Under the pieces are notes generated by a model. That model was not told the DNA's origin, ran no database searches, and saw only the letters and a list, made by a program, of their open reading frames with translations. Position numbers and translations under genes: made by a program. Positions 53,376-64,000 of a stretch of DNA of 64,000 nt are shown piece by piece (the stretch's first letter is position 1; each line of letters opens with the position of its first letter). Source of the stretch: Agelas oroides (Eukaryota > Porifera > Demospongiae > Agelasida > Agelasidae). The stretch covers positions 8,396,205-8,460,204 of the forward strand of contig OX422187.1 in assembly GCA_949130485.1 (NCBI GenBank), given 5' to 3'.

Positions 53376-56300
53376 GCTCCTGTGTATTATTGTGAATGCT
53401 AACAGAAGCCAAAAATGGGGGAGGCCTGGGAACGAGGCTAGTCACACTCTATATCCAAGCTTTTGTATGTGTGCTTTGTTGTTTCTCTATTCTCTCTCTC
53501 CTATTCATGGACAGACACTTGTCCTTTGACCAAAAATGTTCTTTGATTATGCAAGTCAAAATTGTAGTGTGTGGTAATTAATGACCTCTGACCCAAGGAA
53601 CTGAGTTCACTACAAATATGATCGGTGGAACTAGCTGGATTGGAAGTAGCTAAGAATTTTGTACCTGTCTGCTGTAACATTGTTACATTAAGTTTTGATG
53701 CATGTGGATATCAAAAATGGATATTGCTGCCAACATTGTGTTATTCACATGCATGCAGCATAGGAGCATATTTAAACATGTTATGTATTATGCTCAGATG
53801 TATGCTGCATTGCTGACATAATTCTCCAAAGGTCTATAGCAAGCACCCTGTACTGGGCCTGGCTTGTGAGAGTACATTCTGGCTTATTCCCAGCCTGCAT
53901 CAGTGTTTGTCCTGGCTCTGCATGTTGTCTGTGTTGTCATCTAATCTTGTGAAAACCCTTTTTTTGAGCCTCGAAAGCCTCGTGATAACAGAACTGAACT
54001 CTCCATCAAGTTCGCAAAACTTAAAGTCTGAGTATGAATATGGATTAGATCACGTGGGGGGGCACCAGGCGTTGTTAAAGTAATGAATCCCCTTTCAGTA
54101 TGCGGCACGTGCCGATACTGAAAGCTATTGGTGTTGTGGAACGGAAAGGGTCTGGCTTGCGAAACTACGGACTCCCACTGTCGTTCTTGGTGGGGTATCT
54201 GGGAGGCTTGTTCTTCGATGGTATGCGTTCCTGTACCGAAGATTCTTTCGCTGGACATTCGGGTCTGTACTGCGCCGACTTTCTCGCGGTGAATATTTTT
54301 ATTATGTAGTAGCTGGAAGCCAGTTAGCCATATACGAGTCTAGGCAAAGAAAAATTTAGCAATCACACTTGTTCATAATTTTTGCTATTAAAAATTTGTA
54401 TGAACCATTCATAATTGGAATTTGGTTCAAATGCTGATTTCTACAATCACACCATATAGTATTACTTGTTTGTTTCACTTAAGGCCTTCCTGGATCAGAG
54501 GGCATAGTGGTCTTTGGTCGTTCTATTCCAGCACTCCACTGTGACACAATAACTTGTGACTGAAGAATTGTACCTTGTGAGACTATACCTGGTAGTTAGC
54601 CTATACCTAGCTACGATCTAATTGCCTATACCTATGAACAAAGCAAAGTTGCTAACCATATGCTAAGCATAGCATTACTATACCGAACAACACTCTCATG
54701 TTTAAGCACTACAAGATGTTGCAGGCTACAAAACAATCATGATTAAAATACCATTTAAAAAAAACAAGCTGAAGAGACAGTATTTTCTTGAGGTTTACTT
54801 TGATAGTAGAGACTAATTGCATAAAACAACCTGAGAGGAAGCTGAACGTCTGTGAGAGATTCACTACAACTGCATTTCAGTAGCCATGGCAACAGATGAC
54901 ACCAGATGTTCTGTGGTTGAGATCTGAAGGATTGTGGGCTGAAGTTGGTTCTAGCAAAAGCTTTTACTGTGGTGGAGCCTGTGAGTAAATATGGATGTTC
55001 AGATAGTGCCATCTGCTGTTTATTTGTTTTGTGCAATGTGTACAGCTATGTCACTAATCTCAGCATTCATTACACTAACTGTGAACAATTCACTACAACT
55101 GCATTTCAGCTCTTTCCCAGATCGATTTTCTGCAGAAGCACTGTAGGCTCAAGTTGTCAGTTAGCTAGCCTCTTCCCAGGCCTTCACCACCTCCAATTTT
55201 TGATAGCTTGCAATTAATATTGCAAGCATTTAAAAACTGGAGCATATTGCAAGTTGTCACTAATTGGGACTTTGGAAGGCCTGGGAATGAGGCTAGTCTT
55301 AGCCACTAATTGTGCTGCTCTAGTGGACACCTCTTTGTACAGGTAAGATACTTGGAATGAGGCTGTTCTCTCATACGTACTTGCATTTGGATCTTCAAAC
55401 TGGTCGGAGAGAGCTATGTAGAAGTGACCAATGACATTGCAGATGAACTGAATGAATGGCTGATACCCAATGCTCTGTTGTCAGTATCTATATTTATTGT
55501 CTATAGTAGGTTTAGTAGTTTAGTTACTTCTATACCATGTCCCACCCTCCAGCTCTTATTTGCACTATCTTTGTGACAGTTCTCGTGCCTGTAATTCAAA
55601 CTTCATAGGTTAAAACTGTTTGTATGGCACTAGTCATTGTCAGTCTTACTCCTGTGATCACATTGCCATTGGTAACCTAGTCAGAGAAATCTCTCTCTAC
55701 TCACACTTTCATCCCTCATTTCAGCCACAGTGAACTGGAAGGAACTGTATCAGCTACTGTATCTTCATAATTCTATGTACCTGTATCTTTGCACCCCTCT
55801 CAATACGATTCTCAGTGTGTATACGAGTGGAGAAACAAAAAAAAACAAGCTGAAGAGACAGTATTTTCTTGAGGTTTACTTTGATAGTAGAGACTAATTG
55901 CATAAAACAACCTGAGAGGAAGCTGAACATCTGTGAGGGATTCACTACAACTGCATTCAGTAGCCATGGCAGCAGATGACACCCTAACAGATGTTCTGTG
56001 GTTGAGATCTGAAGGATTGTGGGCTGAAGTTGGTTCTAGCAAAAGCTTTTACTGTGGTGTAGACTGTGAGTAAATATTTTTAGACTTGGATGTTCAGATA
56101 GTGCCATCTGCGGTTTATTTGTTTTGTGCAATGTGTACAGCTTTGTCACTAATCTCAGCATTCATTACACTAACTGTGACCGATTCACTATAACTGCATG
56201 TCAGCTCTCTCCCAGATCAATTTCTGCAGAAGCACTATAGGCTCAAGTTGTCAGTTAGCTAGCCTCTTCCCAGGCCTTCACCACCTCCAATTTGTGATAG

Positions 56301-57025
56301 CTTGCAATTAATACTGCAAGCATTTAAAAACTGGAGCATATTGCAAGTTGTCACTAACTGGGACTTGGGAAGGCCTGGGAATGAGGCTAGTCTTAGTTAC
56401 TAAATTGCGATGCGTTAGTGGACACCTGGGGGGGGGGAGGGGGGGGGGTGGGAGGACAAGCTCTAAGAATCATGTGGAAAATATTACATTCCATTCTTAG
56501 GGGGGGGGAGGAGGACAAGCTCTAAGAATCGTAGAAAAAATTCCATTCCATTCTTAGGTTTGCGGAAAGTTCACGGGGATTAAACAAGTAAGCGCTCGTA
56601 GCATCCAAGTTCGCCAGGGGACCATTGGGCATCAATGCTTGGAGCACTTTTGTTCTTAGGGTAGAACATCCCTACATTGTCAGAAAGTCCCTCGATATGG
56701 GTGAGCCCACCTTCCATGTCAAGAAAACTGCATAATACTGATTGCAGCAGCAAACCAAAGTGCATGTTTCAGCTTTAGCACGGCAAACCACTCTCGAAAA
56801 CTGCACAAAAAGCACTCAATAAGGGCTGTAGCGCCCGGAATCAGACAATTTTCATTACATCATCAGATTGTTTAGTGCACGTGAGCTAGTCCTACCACAG
56901 GTCAGTTCTCTGCTTCTACATAGCTCTTTTCGACCAGCTGAAGATCCAAATGCAAATACGTATGAGAGGACACCTTATTGTACAGGTAAGATAACTGGAG
57001 AGGCTCTTCTCATACGTATTTGCAT
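53376..57025. repeat. Array unit 1 (3650 bp, two subrepeats)
   Basis: Subrepeats start near 54765 and 55845 (about 1.08 kb apart). Most diverged unit: it has ATCACGTGGGGGGGCACC and GTTAAAGTAATG where the others have a shorter G run and GTNAAAGTAACG. Its left boundary is where similarity to the end of the other units stops. Confidence 0.9.
56951..57024. repeat. Unit-end palindrome, 17-bp perfect arms
   Basis: TGCAAATACGTATGAGA at 56951-56967 and its inverse at 57008-57024. Present at the end of every complete unit (also ending at 60522 and 62988). The region 56913-56970 is also the inverse of 55372-55429 within the same unit. Confidence 0.9.
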
Positions 57026-60000
57026 GCTCCTGTGTATTATTGTGAATGCTAACAGAAGCCAAAAATGGGGGAGGCCTGGGAACGAGGCTAGTCACACTCT
57101 ATATCCAAGCTTTTGTATGTGTGCTTTGTTGTTTCTCTATTCTCTCTCTCCTATTCATGGACAGACACTTGTCCTTTGACCAAAAATGTTCTTTGATTAT
57201 GCAAGTCAAAATTGTAGTGTGTGGTAATTAATGACCTCTGACCCAAGGAACTGAGTTCACTACAAATATGATCGGTGGAACTAGCTGGATTGGAAGTAGC
57301 TAAGAATTTTGTACCTGTCTGCTGTAACATTGTTACATTAAGTTTGTGATGCATGTGGATATCAAAAATGGATATTGCTGCCAACATTGTGTTATTCACA
57401 TGCATGCAGCATAGGAGCATATTTAAACATGTTATGTATTATGCTCAGATGTATGCTGCATTGCTGACATAATTCTCCAAAGGTCTATAGCAAGCACCCT
57501 GTACTGGGCCTGGCTTGTGAGAGTACATTCTGGCTTATTCCCAGCCTGCATCAGTGTTTGTCCTGGCTCTGCATGTTGTCTGTGTTGTCCTCTAATCTTG
57601 TGAAAACCCTTTTTTTGAGCCTCGAAAGCCTCGTGATAACAGAACTGAACTCTCCATCAAGTTCGCAAAACTTAAAGTCTGAGTATGGATATGGATTAGA
57701 TCACGTGGGGGGCACCAGGAGTTGAGAAAGTAACGAATCCCCTTTCAGTATGCGGCACGTGCCGATACTGAAAGCGATTGGTGTTGTGGAACGGAAAGGG
57801 TCTGGCTTGCGAAACTACGGACTCCCACTGTCGTTCTTGGTGGGGTATCTGGGAGGCTTGTTCTTCGATGGTATGCGTTCCTGTACCGAAGATTCTTTCG
57901 CTGGACATTCGGGTCTGTACTGCGCCGACTTTCTCGCGGTGAATATTTTTATTATGTAGTAGCTGGAAGCCAGTTAGCCATATACGAGTCTAGGCAAAGA
58001 AAAATTTAGCAATCACACTTGTTCATAATTTTTGCTATTAAAAATTTGTATGAACCATTCATAATTGGAATTTGGTTCAAATGCTGATTTCTACAATCAC
58101 ACCATATACTTGTTTGTTTCACTTAAGGCCTTCCTGGATCAGAGGGCATAGTGGTCTTTGGTCGTTCTATTCCAGCACTCCACTGTGACACAATAACTTG
58201 TGACTGAAGAATTGTACCTTGTGAGACTATACCTGGTAGTTAGCCTATACCTAGCTACGATCTAATTGCCTATACCTATGAACAAAGCAAAATTGCTAAC
58301 CATATGCTAAGCATAGCATTACTATACCGAACAACACTCTCATGTTTAAGCACTACAAGATGTTGCAGGCTACAAAACAAACATGATTAAAATACCATTA
58401 AAAAAAAACAAGCTGAAGAGACAGTATTTTCAGTAGCCATGGCAGCAGATGACACCCTAACAGATGTTCTGTGGTCGAGATCTGAAGGATTGTGGGCTGA
58501 AGTTGGTTCTAGCAAAAGCTTTTACTGTGGTGTAGCCTGTGAGTAAATATTTTTAGACTTGGATGTTCAGATAGTGCCATCTGCGGTTTATTTGTTTTGT
58601 GCAATGTGTACAGCTTTGTCACTAATCTCAGCATTCATTACACTAACTGTGACCGATTCACTACAACTGCATTTCAGCTCTCTCCCAGCTCAATTTTCTA
58701 CAGAAGCACTGTAGGCTCAAGTTGTCAGTTAGCTAGCCTCTTCCCAGGCCTTCCCTGCCTCCAATTTGTGATAGCTTGCAATTAATACTGCAAGCATTTA
58801 AAAACTGGAGCATATTGCAAGTTGTCACTAATTGGGACTTGGGAAGGCCTGGGAATGAGGCTAGTCTTAGCCACTAATTGTGCTGCTCTAGTGGACACCT
58901 CTTTGTACAGGTAAGATACTTGGAATGAGGCTGTTCTCATATGTACTTGCATTTGGATCTTCAAACTGGTCAGAGAGAGCTATGTAGAAGTGACCAATGA
59001 CATTGCAGATGAACTGAATGAATGGCTGATACCCAATGCTCTGTTGTCAGTATCTATATTTATTGTCTATAGTAGGTTTAGTAGTTTAGTTACTTCTACC
59101 ATGTCCCACCCTCCAGCTCTTATTTGCACTATCTTTGTGACAGTTCTCGTGCCTGTAATTCAAACTTCATAGGTTAAAACTGTTTGTATGGCACTAGTCA
59201 TTGTCAGTCTTATGCATGTGATCACATTGCCATTGGTAACCTAGTCAGAGAAATCCCTCTCTACTCACACTTTCATCCCTCATTTCAGCCACAGTGAACT
59301 GGAAGGAACTGTATCAGCTACTGTATCTTCATAATTCTATGTACCCGTATCTTTGCACCCCTCTCAGTGTGTATACGAGTGGAGAAACAAAAAAAAAAAC
59401 AAGCTGAAGAGACAGTATTTTCTTGAGGTTTACTTTGATAGTAGAGACTAATTGCATAAAACAACCTGAGAGGAAGCTGAACATCTGTGAGGGATTCACT
59501 ACAACTGCATTCAGTAGCCATGGCAGCAGATGACACCCTAACAGATGTTCTGTGGTTGAGATCTGAAGGATTGTGGGCTGAAGTTGGTTCTAGCAAAAGC
59601 TTTTACTGTGGTGTAGACTGTGAGTAAATATTTTTAGACTTGGATGTTCAGATAGTGCCATCTGCGGTTTATTTGTTTTGTGCAATGTGTACAGCTTTGT
59701 CACTAATCTCAGCATTCATTACACTAACTGTGACCGATTCACTATAACTGCATGTCAGCTCTCTCCCAGATCAATTTCTGCAGAAGCACTATAGGCTCAA
59801 GTTGTCAGTTAGCTAGCCTCTTCCCAGGCCTTCACCACCTCCAATTTTTGATACCTTGCAATTAATATTGCAAGCATTTAAAAACTGGAGCTTATTGCAA
59901 GTTGTCACTAACTGGGACTTGGGAAGGCCTGGGAACAAGGCTAGTCTTAGTTACTAAATTGCGATGCGTTAGTGGACACCCGGGGGGGGGGGGGGGGGGG

Positions 60001-60523
60001 GGGGGGGAGGACAAGCTCTAAGAATCATGTGGAAAAAATTCCATTCCATTCTTAGGTTTACGGAAAGTTCACGGGGATTATACAAGTAAGCGCTCGTAGC
60101 ATCCAAGTTCGCCAGGGGACCATTGGGCATCAATGCTTGGAGCACTTTTGTTCTTAGGGTAGAACATCCCTACATTGTCAGAAAGTCCCTCGATATGGGT
60201 GAGCCCACCTTCCATGTCAAGAAAACTGCATAATACTGATTGCAGCAGCAAACCAAAGTGCATGTTTCAGCTTTAGCACGGCAAACCACTCTCGAAAACT
60301 GCACAAAAAGCACTCAATAAGGGCTGTAGCGCCCGGAATCAGACAGTTTTCATTACATCATCAGATTGTTTAGTGCACGTGAGCTAGTCCTACCACAGGT
60401 CAGTTCTCTGCTTCTGCATAGCTCTTTTCGACCAGCTGAAGATCCAAATGCAAATACGTATGAGAGGACACCTTATTGTACAGGTAAGATAACTGGAGAG
60501 GCTCTTCTCATACGTATTTGCAT
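57026..60523. repeat. Array unit 2 (3498 bp, two subrepeats)
   Basis: The first subrepeat (58407) lacks about 90 bp after GACAGTATTTTC compared with the second (59391). Contains the 26-G tract at 59982-60007. Confidence 0.9.
59982..60007 (+). repeat. Poly-G tract in array unit 2
   Basis: 26 consecutive G. Corresponding tracts are 56428-56449 (interrupted) in unit 1 and 62388-62412 in unit 3; the lengths differ, as expected for slippage or sequencing uncertainty. Confidence 0.9.
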
Positions 60524-62989
60524 GCTCCTGTGTATTATTGTGAATGCTAACAGAAGCCAAAAATGGGGGAGGCCTGGGAACGAGGCTAGTCACACTCTAT
60601 ATCCAAGCTTTTGTATGTGTGCTTTGTTGTTTCTCTATTCTCTCTCTCCTATTCATGGACAGACACTTGTCCTTTGACCAAAAATGTTCTTTGATTATGC
60701 AAGTCAAAATTGTAGTGTGTGGTAATTAATGACCTCTGACCCAAGGAACTGAGTTCACTACAAATATGATCGGTGGAACTAGCTGGATTGGAAGTAGCTA
60801 AGAATTTTGTACCTGTCTGCTGTAACATTGTTACATTAAGTTTGTGATGCATGTGGATATCAAAAATGGATATTGCTGCCAACATTGTGTTATTCACATG
60901 CATGCAGCATAGGAGCATATTTAAACATGTTATGTATTATGCTCAGATGTATGCTGCATTGCTGACATAATTCTCCAAAGGTCTATAGCAAGCACCCTGT
61001 ACTGGGCCTGGCTTGTGAGAGTACATTCTGGCTTATTCCCAGCCTGCATCAGTGTTTGTCCTGGCTCTGCATGTTGTCTGTGTTGTCCTCTAATCTTGTG
61101 AAAACCCTTTTTTGAGCCTCGAAAGCCTCGTGATAACAGAACTGAACTCTCCATCAAGTTCGCAAAACTTAAAGTCTGAGTATGAATATGGATTAGATCA
61201 CGTGGGGGGCACCAGGAGTTGTGAAAGTAACGAATCCCCTTTCAGTATGCGGCACGTGCCGATACTGAAAGCGATTGGTGTTGTGGAACGGAAAGGGTCT
61301 GGCTTGCGAAACTACGGACTCCCACTGTCGTTCTTGGTGGGGTATCTGGGAGGCTTGTTCTTCGATGGTATGCGTTCCTGTACCGAAGATTCTTTCGCTG
61401 GACATTCGGGTCTGTACTGCGCCAACTTTCTCGCGGTGAATATTTTTATTATGTAGTAGCTGGAAGCCAGTTAGCCATATACGAGTCTAGGCAAAGAAAA
61501 ATTTAGCAATCACACTTGTTCATAAATTTTGCTATTAAAAATTTGTATGAACCATTCATAATTGGAATTTGGTTCAAATGCTGATTTCTACAATCACACC
61601 ATATACTTGTTTGTTTCACTTAAGGCCTTCCTGGATCAGAGGGCATAGTGGTCTTTGGTCGTTCTATTCCAGCATTACACTGTGCCACAATAACTTGTGA
61701 CTGAAGAATTGTACCTTGTGAGACTATACCTGGTAGTTAGCCTATACCTAGCTACGATCTAATTGCCTATACCTATGAACAAAGCAAAGTTGCTAACCAT
61801 ATGCTAAGCATAGCATTACTATACCGAACAACACTCTCATGTTTAAGCACTACAAGATGTTGCAGGCTACAAAACAAACATGATTAAAATACCATTAAAA
61901 AAAAACAAGCTGAAGAGACAGTATTTTCAGTAGCCATGGCAGCAGATGACACCCTAACAGATGTTCTGTGGTCGAGATCTGAAGGATTGTGGGCTGAAGT
62001 TGGTTGTAGCAAAAGCTTTTACTGTGGTGTAGCCTGTGAGTAAATATGGATGTTCAGATAGTGCCATCTGCAGTTTATTTGTTTTGTGCAATGTGTACAG
62101 CTTTGTCACTAATCTCAGCATTCATTACACTAACTGTGACCGATTCACTATAACTGCATGTCAGCTCTCTCCCAGATCAATTTCTGCAGAAGCACTATAG
62201 GCTCAAGTTGTCAGTTAGCTAGCCTCTTCCCAGGCCTTCACCACCTCCAATTTGTGATAGCTTGCAATTAATACTGCAAGCATTTAAAAACTGGAGCATA
62301 TTGCAAGTTGTAACTAACTGGGACTTGGGAAGGTCTGGGAATGAGGCTAGTCTTAGTTACTAAATTGCGATGCGTTAGTGGACACCCGGGGGGGGGGGGG
62401 GGGGGGGGGGGGTGGGAGGACAAGCTCTAAGAATCATGTGGAAAATATTACATTCCATTCTTAGGGGGGGGGAGGAGGACAAGCTCTAAGAATCGTAGAA
62501 AAAATTCCATTCCATTCTTAGGTTTGCGGAAAGTTCACGGGGATTAAACAAGTAAGCGCTCGTAGCATCCAAGTTCGCCAGGGGACCATTGGGCATCAAT
62601 GCTTGGAGCACTTTTGTTCTTAGGGTAGAACATCCCTACATTGTCAGAAAGTCCCTCGATATGGGTGAGCCCACCTTCCATGTCAAGAAAACTGCATAAT
62701 ACTGATTGCAGCAGCAAACCAAAGTGCATGTTTCAGCTTTAGCACGGCAAACCACTCTCGAAAACTGCACAAAAAGCACTCAATAAGGGCTGTAGCGCCC
62801 GGAATCAGACAATTTTCATTACATCATCAGATTGTTTAGTGCACGTGAGCTAGTCCTACCACAGGTCAGTTCTCTGCTTCTACATAGCTCTTTTCGACCA
62901 GCTGAAGATCCAAATGCAAATACGTATGAGAGGACACCTTATTGTACAGGTAAGATAACTGGAGAGGCTCTTCTCATACGTATTTGCAT
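60524..62989. repeat. Array unit 3 (2466 bp, one subrepeat)
   Basis: Only one subrepeat (61903), carrying the deletion-type start of unit 2's first subrepeat and the end of its second one. This is the product expected from unequal recombination between the two subrepeats, removing about 1 kb. Confidence 0.9.
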
Positions 62990-64000
62990 GCTCCTGTGTA
63001 TTATTGTGAATGCTAACAGAAGCCAAAAATGGGGGAGGCCTGGGAACGAGGCTAGTCACACTCTATATCCAAGCTTTTGTATGTGTGCTTTGTTGTTTCT
63101 CTATTCTCTCTCTCCTATTCATGGACAGACACTTGTCCTTTGACCAAAAATGTTCTTTGATTATGCAAGTCAAAATTGTAGTGTGTGGTAATTAATGACC
63201 TCTGACCCAAGGAACTGAGTTCACTACAAATATGATCGGTGGAACTAGCTGGATTGGAAGTAGCTAAGAATTTTGTACCTGTCTGCTGTAACATTGTTAC
63301 ATTAAGTTTGTGATGCATGTGGATATCAAAAATGGATATTGCTGCCAACATTGTGTTATTCACATGCATGCAGCATATATAGGAGCATATTTAAACATGT
63401 TATGTATTATGCTCAGATGTATGCTGCATTGCTGACATAATTCTCCAAAGGTCTATAGCAAGCACCCTGTACTGGGCCTGGCTTGTGAGAGTACATTCTG
63501 GCTTATTCCCAGCCTGCATCAGTGTTTGTCCTGGCTCTGCATGTTGTCTGTGTTGTCCTCTAATCTTGTGAAAACCCTTTTTTTGAGCCTCGAAAGCCTC
63601 GTGATAACAGAACTGAACTCTCCATCAAGTTCGCAAAACTTAAAGTCTGAGTATGAATATGGATTAGATCACGTGGGGGGCACCAGGAGTTGTGAAAGTA
63701 ACGAATCCCCTTTCAGTATGCGGCACGTGCCGATACTGAAAGCGATTGGTGTTGTGGAACGGAAAGGGTCTGGCTTGCGAAACTACGGACTCCCACTGTC
63801 GTTCTTGGTGGGGTATCTGGGAGGCTTGTTCTTCGATGGTATGCGTTCCTGTACCGAAGATTCTTTCGCTGGACATTCGGGTCTGTACTGCGCCGACTTT
63901 CTCGCGGTGAATATTTTTATTATGTAGTAGCTGGAAGCCAGTTAGCCATATACGAGTCTAGGCAAAGAAAAATTTAGCAATCACACTTGTTCATAATTTT
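62990..64000. repeat. Array unit 4, truncated by window end
   Basis: Identical in order to the first 1011 bp of the other units, with a TATA insertion in CAGCATATATAGGAGC (63372). Shares GTTGTGAAAGTAACG with unit 3. The array clearly continues beyond the window. Confidence 0.9.

Larger units (their letters stand above)
53376..64000. repeat. Higher-order tandem array, units of 2.5-3.65 kb
   Basis: Three complete units and a partial fourth, each starting GCTCCTGTGTATTATTGTG: 53376-57025 (3650 bp), 57026-60523 (3498), 60524-62989 (2466), 62990-64000 (cut by the window). Units are nearly identical. Each contains, in order, a TAGCC-TTCCCAGGC end, a conserved block near +720 to +930 open in both strands, one or two ~1-kb subrepeats (AAAACAAGCTGAAGAGACAG...), a nested TAGCCTCTTCCC...GAATGAGGCTA hairpin, a poly-G tract and a 74-bp palindrome at the unit end. 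Sequence is related to dispersed family R1. No gene is evident; open frames repeat only because the units do. Confidence 0.93.

Noticed and set aside
53390-53450. Peptide SLVPRPPPFLASVSIHNN as a conserved protein motif
   Set aside because: It is the translation of the TAGCCTCGTTCCCAGGCC transposon end; the same peptide flavour (SLVPRP, ASFPGSP) appears wherever these ends occur.
54100-54309. Frame beginning MRHVPILKAIGVVERKG, repeated in every array unit
   Set aside because: Conserved only because the units are nearly identical; the opposite strand is equally open, and the segment overlaps a TAGTTTCGCAAGCCAGACCC-type repeat. No independent sign of selection.

Overview
The window looks like nuclear DNA of a metazoan, most likely a demosponge (inference, moderate confidence). 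Supporting signs are short GT-AG introns (about 60-150 bp), metazoan-type TTAGGG repeats caught inside a transposon, CpG-to-TpG decay between duplicated segments, and a very high load of small inverted-repeat transposons whose ends read TAGCCTCGTTCCCAGGC or carry the arms GGGGCGAGC...GCGAGCCCC. A degenerate Helitron-type gene with a 2A peptide is also present. Nothing suggests a prokaryote: there are no operons, ribosome-binding sites, CRISPR arrays or rRNA genes.

Genes. Two paralogous secreted proteins lie on the minus strand at 1541-2266 and 23307-24044. Each has one coding exon, and in both a splice acceptor abuts the ATG. A three-exon plus-strand gene at 40961-41569 encodes an acidic/basic, Gly-Arg-rich protein; its splice phases fit. 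A minus-strand multi-exon gene at 44598-46100 (5' end not found) is built of phase-1 exons, three of which are duplicates ending in Phe-Gly. Weaker gene candidates are at 32240-32368, 32974-33312, 43914-44181 and 49258-49303.

Mobile DNA fills most of the rest. 0-9 kb: fold-back and MITE-type elements, a CT microsatellite and small tandem duplications. 9.3-18.6 kb: several diverged copies of one dispersed repeat family, one copy split by a 620-bp element with a 9-bp target duplication, plus a 659-bp tandem duplication. 19.7-31.5 kb: a segmental duplication (19.7 and 25.8 kb), a 404-bp element carrying interstitial telomere repeats, and three Arg-rich remnants. 31.7-37.6 kb: a long palindrome, a hAT-type MITE and mostly featureless DNA. 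37.6-39.9 kb: the decayed Helitron-like gene. 41.6-43.3 kb: two minisatellites and a fold-back element. 45.8-48.3 kb: a tRNA-derived SINE, a second telomere-repeat element, a hAT-type MITE and a 766-bp element, several with intact target duplications. 50.7-53.2 kb: a fold-back element between direct repeats and a broken pogo/Tigger transposase. 53.4-64.0 kb: a higher-order tandem array of about 3.5-kb units that runs off the window.

The genes do not form an obvious pathway. The overall picture is a gene-poor, transposon-rich interval with two members of an unrecognised secreted family and two nuclear-looking small genes. The observations most worth following are the 2A/PHD/Helitron fusion, the tandem array, the telomere-repeat transposon and the phase-1 exon-repeat gene.
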